Source of the DNA: Devosia sp. Root413D1
GTDB lineage: Bacteria > Pseudomonadota > Alphaproteobacteria > Rhizobiales > Devosiaceae
DNA: 64,000 bases
Assembly (NCBI RefSeq): GCF_001425235.1
Contig: NZ_LMEA01000012.1
Location: forward strand, 193,752-257,751
Direction of reading: 5' to 3'
The notes beneath the pieces are model-generated. The model saw nothing but the letters and a program-made list of their open reading frames with translations, was not told the origin of the DNA and did no database searches. The translations under genes and the position numbers were made by a program. Below are positions 60,301-64,000 of this stretch, in pieces. Each line of letters opens with the position of its first letter. Position 1 is the first letter of the stretch.

Positions 60301-61181
60301 CTGGGTACCCTCAGGACACGCAGGTAGGCGACGGTCAGGATCAGGTTGATGATCAGGATCACCGTGGCGATGGTCGAGGCATAGGCCGCGTCGAGCACCT
60401 GGAAACCCTGGTTGTAGAGGCTGAGCGACAGCACTTCGGTCGCCCTGCCCGGCCCGCCGCCGGTGAGCGCCAGCGGAATATCGACATGGTTGAGCGTGCC
60501 CGACGTCGCCATGATCAGGTTGATCAGCAGGATCGGCTTCAGCGACGGGATGGTGATGTAGCGCAGCACCTGCCAGCGCGACGCGCCATCGATCGAGGCA
60601 GCCTCATAGAGTTCCCGGCGGATGGTCTGCAGGCCGCCCAGTTGCAGGATGATAGAAAGCGGCACGCCGCGCCACACCACAGAGGCGATCATGATCGCCA
60701 TCGATTCCGAGGGGTTGGAGAGCCAACTGCGGGTCTCGAAGCCGAACATAGCGATCACTGTGTTCATGATCCCCAGCTTGCTGCCCGAGAACAGCTGCTG
60801 GAACATCAGGCCGATGATCACCGCCGGGATCACCCAGGGCAGGATGGCGATGGAGCGCATCAGCCGGCGGCCGAACACCAGCTTGTTGAGCAACAGCGCG
60901 ATCATCAGCCCGAGCGACAGCTGCAGCGCCACCACCGAGGTGACGAATATCACCGTGTTGGTCGCGACCTGCGGAAGCGCCGGCCAGGTGAAGAACCGCA
61001 CGTAATTATCTAGCCCGACGAAGCGGGAGTCCGGATAGGCGAAGTGGAGATTGGTCAGGCTGATCCAGATGCCATAGAGCGCCGGATAGGCGGTGAAGCC
61101 GAGCACCACCAGGATCGCCGGCATGATGAAGAACAGGTACTGGTGACGCGACAGGCCATTAGCCGAGCGGGCTCGAGCCAT
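60297..61181 (-). CDS. Sugar ABC transporter permease, MalF type
   Basis: The 294-residue protein has six TM helices and an EAA loop YEAASIDGASRWQVLRYITI followed by PSLKPILLIN. The N terminus, MARARSANGLSRHQYLFFIM, is short, as in the UgpA/LacF subgroup. It follows the binding protein gene with a 71-base gap and overlaps the MalG-type permease. Together they would import a sugar or oligosaccharide in an ATP-dependent way. A separate MalF-type permease is at the left window edge but belongs to another operon. Confidence 0.93.
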   Translation of the reverse strand: MARARSANGLSRHQYLFFIMPAILVVLGFTAYPALYGIWISLTNLHFAYPDSRFVGLDNYVRFFTWPALPQVATNTVIFVTSVVALQLSLGLMIALLLNKLVFGRRLMRSIAILPWVIPAVIIGLMFQQLFSGSKLGIMNTVIAMFGFETRSWLSNPSESMAIMIASVVWRGVPLSIILQLGGLQTIRRELYEAASIDGASRWQVLRYITIPSLKPILLINLIMATSGTLNHVDIPLALTGGGPGRATEVLSLSLYNQGFQVLDAAYASTIATVILIINLILTVAYLRVLRVPR

Positions 61182-61252
61182 CTGAGACCCCCGTGATGGT
61201 CGTGGGCGGGGCCGGGCGGCAGAACACCGCCCGGCGCGGGATAGGGCGGAGT

Positions 61253-62575
61253 TCAGCGCGACGACATCCGGTCATACTCGGTCATCACCTGGTCGCGGGC
61301 GTTGTCGACCGCCTGCGCTGGGGTGATGTTGCCGGCCAGCACTTCTGCCATCTGCAAGGCCCAGGCATTGGTGATGGTGGGGTAGATCGGCACGTTGGGC
61401 CGGGCGCGCATGGCGCCGGTATCGAAGATGGCCTTGAACTGCTGCATCAAGGGGTCGTTGTTGTAGAAATCCTGGTCCCAGATCGACTGCACGATCGGCA
61501 GGTGGCCGGCTGCGGCATTGAGCTTGCCGAGGTTCTCGGGCTTGAGCACGAAGTCGACGAATGCCCACGCAGCTGCCTTGCGCTCCGGGTCATCGGCGAA
61601 GATGCCGTAAGTCCAGCCGACAAGGATCGGCGAGGCCTGCGCGCCGCCGGGCAGCGGATAGCTGTAAGCGCCCAGATCGCCCTTGAGGTCGGGGACATCG
61701 GCGTACATCTGCGTCACCGCCGAGGACGACTGCGCCACCGAGGCGGTTTCGCCCGAGTAGAAGAACGGGCGGATGGCGCTCTCGTCCATGGTCGAGACAT
61801 CGAGCGGCATCATCCCCTTCGCGACCATCTCGCGGTAGAGGGCGTAGACCTGCTCGAGCGCCGCGCGGTTGGCCCCATCGAAGAACACCGGCTTACCGGT
61901 ATCGTCGACGAGATTGCCGCCCAGGCCCCAGAACATCGAGAGCATGTGGAGTGCGGTGAGTTCGGTACCCGAGGCGGGAAGCATCACGGCAGACTTGCCA
62001 GCCGCCTTGGCCTTCTCGCCGAACGCGACGAACTCGTCCCAGTTTTTCGGCGGCTCGGTATAGCCGAGTTCGGCCATGACGCTGGGGCGGTAGAACAGGC
62101 CGCGCCAGGCATTGTGGAACCAGGCGGCATAGACCTTGCCCTCGAAGGTCACGGCGTCGACGGCCTGCGGATAGAAAGCGGCCCGCGCCTCGGCCGGCCA
62201 CATCTCGTCGAGCGGCTGCAGCTTGCCGGTCTCGACCAGCCGGGCGATCCAGAAGCCGTCGAGCACCGCGAGATCGGGCAGGTTGCCGGCGGTGGCGGCG
62301 GTCAGCAACTGCTGCAGCGCCTCGGTGCCGTTGGGCAGGATCTCGAACTTCAGCGTGATATCCGGCTGCTCGGCCTGGAACCGGTCGTAGAGGTCCTTAT
62401 AGGCGTCGGCCACCGCCGGCAGGCCGGCGGTCGGCGTGAAGGTCGGCGGCGCCCATAGCGTCAGTTCGACGCCCTGCGCCAGCGTTGCGACCACCGATAG
62501 CGAGCCGGCGAGTATGGTGGCGGCCAGCAGCCGCGCAGCGCCCGTCCGGCCCCGCAGTTTCTCAGTCTTGAGCAT
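61253..62575 (-). CDS. Sugar ABC transporter substrate-binding protein
   Basis: The 440-residue protein (ATG 62575; GGGAGGAG just upstream) has a signal peptide (RLLAATILAGSLSVVATLAQ) and a family 1 binding domain: RFQAEQPDITLKFEILPNGT, NLPDLAVLDGFWIARLVETG, VYAAWFHNAWRGLFYRPSVM and VGWTYGIFADDPERKAAAWA. UgpB-type sequences such as MLSMFWGLGGNLVDDTGKPV suggest a polyol or oligosaccharide ligand; not decidable from sequence. It is the first gene of the operon and divergent from a LacI regulator, with two palindromic operators between them. Confidence 0.93.
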   Translation of the reverse strand: MLKTEKLRGRTGAARLLAATILAGSLSVVATLAQGVELTLWAPPTFTPTAGLPAVADAYKDLYDRFQAEQPDITLKFEILPNGTEALQQLLTAATAGNLPDLAVLDGFWIARLVETGKLQPLDEMWPAEARAAFYPQAVDAVTFEGKVYAAWFHNAWRGLFYRPSVMAELGYTEPPKNWDEFVAFGEKAKAAGKSAVMLPASGTELTALHMLSMFWGLGGNLVDDTGKPVFFDGANRAALEQVYALYREMVAKGMMPLDVSTMDESAIRPFFYSGETASVAQSSSAVTQMYADVPDLKGDLGAYSYPLPGGAQASPILVGWTYGIFADDPERKAAAWAFVDFVLKPENLGKLNAAAGHLPIVQSIWDQDFYNNDPLMQQFKAIFDTGAMRARPNVPIYPTITNAWALQMAEVLAGNITPAQAVDNARDQVMTEYDRMSSR

Positions 62576-62659
62576 GGATCTCCTCCCAGAGCGACCGGGA
62601 TAGCGCCCGGCGATGCATCCATACTCGGCACCAGAATCTGCGGAAGTCAAGAAATTCGA

Positions 62660-62669
62660 GAAACGTTTC
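62660..62669. promoter_or_regulatory. LacI-type operator 1 (GAAACGTTTC)
   Basis: A perfect palindrome, GAAACGTTTC, with the central CG typical of LacI/PurR operators; it lies 91 bases before the binding-protein start. A second copy is at 62738-62747, centre distance 78 bases. Confidence 0.75.
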
Positions 62670-62737
62670 GCAAATGTGGATTGACGCAATAGCAGGGCCA
62701 TGTGGTAAGATATGAGGGCATGATCGTGATTTCTGAA

Positions 62738-62747
62738 GAAACGTTTC
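62738..62747. promoter_or_regulatory. LacI-type operator 2 (GAAACGTTTC)
   Basis: The same palindrome GAAACGTTTC, here within TGAAGAAACGTTTCTCAA, 96 bases before the lacI-type start codon. Two identical operators 78 bases apart in a divergent promoter region suggest autoregulation and possible looping. Confidence 0.75.
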
Positions 62748-62842
62748 TCAAGTGCGTAAGCGACTGCGATACCCTTGCGGTCGGCGTGACGATCTGGCTC
62801 TGCTCGAGGCGAGCGGCCACTGTTCGAGGATTCTGACCGTCG

Positions 62843-63874
62843 ATGTCCAAGCCAATCGCCACCATCAAGGATGTGGCCCGCGAAGCCGGCGTATCGATCT
62901 CGACCGTGTCCTCGGTGGTGAACGGCAACAAGCCGGTATCGGAGGATCGCGCCCGCCGGGTGCGAGAGGCGATCGCAAAGCTCGAGTTCCAACCCAACCA
63001 CATGGCGCGCTCGCTGCACGCCAAGCGGACGCGCACCCTCGCCTACCTGACGCCCGATATCACCAACGTTGCCATCGTCCGCACCTTCAAGGCCGTCGAG
63101 GCGGTGGCGCATGCCCGCGGCTACGCGGTGTTCCTGCTCGATACCGACGGCTCGGTGGAAATGACCCGCGAGGCGCTCGACCGGATTATCGGACTGAGGA
63201 TGGATGGGGCGTTCCTGCCGCTCAGTTGGGTCATGGGACACCCGGAGATTGGGCTGTCACGCCTCGCCGAGCGCGGCATCTCGATGGTTGGCGTGTCGGG
63301 GTCCTATGATCTTGCCGACATCGACTGCTTCCTGCATGACGAGGACGGCGGCGGGCGGCAGATCGGCGACTACCTGCATCGGCTGGGACATCGTCAGGTG
63401 TTGTTCGTCGGCCCGACGCCAAGCCGGTCGGCCGAGCGACGCTGGTCCGGCGTGCGCGCCGCCTATGCCGACAACGAACCTGGCAGCGAGGCCGGGCTGG
63501 AGCTGGTGTCGACCGGCGGTTACTCCGCGGCGGCGGCCTACGACGCGGTGCAGGCAGCGTTGGCGGCGCGCAGCCGATTTACCGCCATGGTGGCCTTCAA
63601 CGATGCGGTGGCGACGGGTGCGCTTGCCGCCCTTTCCGACAATGGCCTGCGGGTACCCGACGATGTGTCGTTCGTCTCGTTCGGCAGCGGCCACCGGGAT
63701 TTTGCCCGTCCGCAGATCACCTCGGTCACCTTCGATGAAGAACGCATCGCCCAGCTGGCCGCCAACCGCCTGATCGACCGGATCGAAGGCGTTGCCCAGG
63801 ACGCGGAAGGCACCGGGCATATCTATCTGCCGCTGGCGCTGACGATCAGGCAATCGACGAGGCGGCTGGCCTAG
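62843..63874 (+). CDS. LacI-family transcriptional regulator of the sugar operon
   Basis: The 343-residue protein has a LacI helix-turn-helix (IATIKDVAREAGVSISTVSS, with hinge PNHMARSLHAKRT) and a periplasmic-binding-like sensor domain (residues 60-340; AYLTPDITNVAIVRTFKAVE, FNDAVATGALAALSDNGLRV, VPDDVSFVSFGSGHRDFARP). It is divergent from the sugar operon and should repress it by binding the two GAAACGTTTC sites. Its stop (TAG at 63872-63874) overlaps the stop of the next gene on the opposite strand. Confidence 0.95.
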   Translation: MSKPIATIKDVAREAGVSISTVSSVVNGNKPVSEDRARRVREAIAKLEFQPNHMARSLHAKRTRTLAYLTPDITNVAIVRTFKAVEAVAHARGYAVFLLDTDGSVEMTREALDRIIGLRMDGAFLPLSWVMGHPEIGLSRLAERGISMVGVSGSYDLADIDCFLHDEDGGGRQIGDYLHRLGHRQVLFVGPTPSRSAERRWSGVRAAYADNEPGSEAGLELVSTGGYSAAAAYDAVQAALAARSRFTAMVAFNDAVATGALAALSDNGLRVPDDVSFVSFGSGHRDFARPQITSVTFDEERIAQLAANRLIDRIEGVAQDAEGTGHIYLPLALTIRQSTRRLA

Positions 63875-64000
63875 GATTCCGATTTCGGCGCAGGGATGGT
63901 GGAGCTGCGGAGCACCAGTTCGGGAGTGAACAGGTCCGTCGTGCTGCTCGGGCGGCGGCGGCCGGCAATGAGATCGAGCATGATCTCGATGGCCCGCTCG
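63871..64000 (-). CDS. LacI-family regulator C terminus (partial, cut by the window edge)
   Basis: Minus-strand reading to TAG at 63873-63871 gives the last 43 residues of a protein: ERAIEIMLDLIAGRRRPSST, then TDLFTPELVLRSSTIPAPKS and ES. The PELVLRSST pattern is the typical LacI C-terminal strand. It is convergent with the complete LacI gene; the two stop codons share CTAG (63871-63874). The rest of the gene, and what it regulates, lie outside the window. Confidence 0.85.
   Translation of the reverse strand, partial: ERAIEIMLDLIAGRRRPSSTTDLFTPELVLRSSTIPAPKSES

Overview
The window is a GC-rich chromosomal segment with about 58 tightly packed genes on both strands. No rRNA, tRNA, CRISPR array, prophage or insertion sequence was recognised by eye. 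The content points to an alphaproteobacterium of the order Hyphomicrobiales, most likely Devosia-like. The reasons are the Shemin-type 5-aminolevulinate synthase (hemA) with an FNR/FixK box, class I lysyl-tRNA synthetase, a PodJ-type polarity protein, a ligase-associated helicase/PdeM pair, several binding-protein-dependent sugar importers, and hairpin-rich intergenic repeats of a type common in this order. The taxon is an inference; there is no marker rRNA here.

Layout. 1-4651 (minus): glycoside uptake and cleavage module (GH116 glycosidase, sugar-binding protein, permease cut by the left edge). 4909-7585: coenzyme A genes coaBC-coaA and a cyclic-nucleotide-binding protein. 7729-10240: a divergent HtrA-type locus with one intact protease and one paralogue that has lost the catalytic His and Ser, followed by a LuxR regulator. 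10488-14909: cupin, TIM-barrel protein, L,D-transpeptidase lipoprotein, small envelope proteins, OmpA lipoprotein, SDR. 15178-16185: nuclease/phosphatase gene broken by one in-frame stop. 16209-22959: RidA-like protein, possible acyltransferase, hemA, two duplicated Glyoxalase_8-type genes, a zeta-class GST, mscL. 23216-30877: hybrid sensor kinase, cytochrome c, DHFR-like reductase, LuxR response regulator, large PodJ-like protein.

30923-38990 is rich in regulators: an AraC/GyrI regulator with two stand-alone GyrI-like proteins, a hydrolase divergent from a GlxA-type regulator, a PhyH dioxygenase divergent from an AraC regulator, rsgA and an esterase. 39133-43115 holds TauE/SafE with its membrane partner, secreted proteins and pdeM. 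43112-53724 holds the Lhr-like helicase, a small kinase, DUF2165, a MATE transporter, pyrD, DUF952, an S24 repressor/peptidase, a dienelactone hydrolase, lysS and a TerB-like protein. 53822-57858 holds an orphan solute-binding protein, dadA with a tandem repeat growing from its 3' end, and an uncharacterised membrane protein. 57869-64000 is a second complete sugar-import operon (binding protein, two permeases, beta-propeller hydrolase) divergent from its probable LacI regulator, which overlaps the end of another LacI gene cut by the right edge.

The two sugar modules follow the same logic: import by binding protein plus permeases with an ATPase encoded elsewhere, then hydrolysis by an enzyme without a signal peptide. 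The intergenic space carries at least three repeat families: a two-hairpin element (5 copies, one with compensatory stem changes), a C/G-rich inverted-repeat element (5 copies) and an inverted repeat built around GTCAT-CCCGC (2 copies). The most interesting leads are the HtrA/pseudoprotease/LuxR locus, the duplicated leader of the Glyoxalase_8 pair, the two-hairpin repeat family, the dadA tail repeat and a 14-codon ORF with a strong ribosome-binding site ahead of rsgA.
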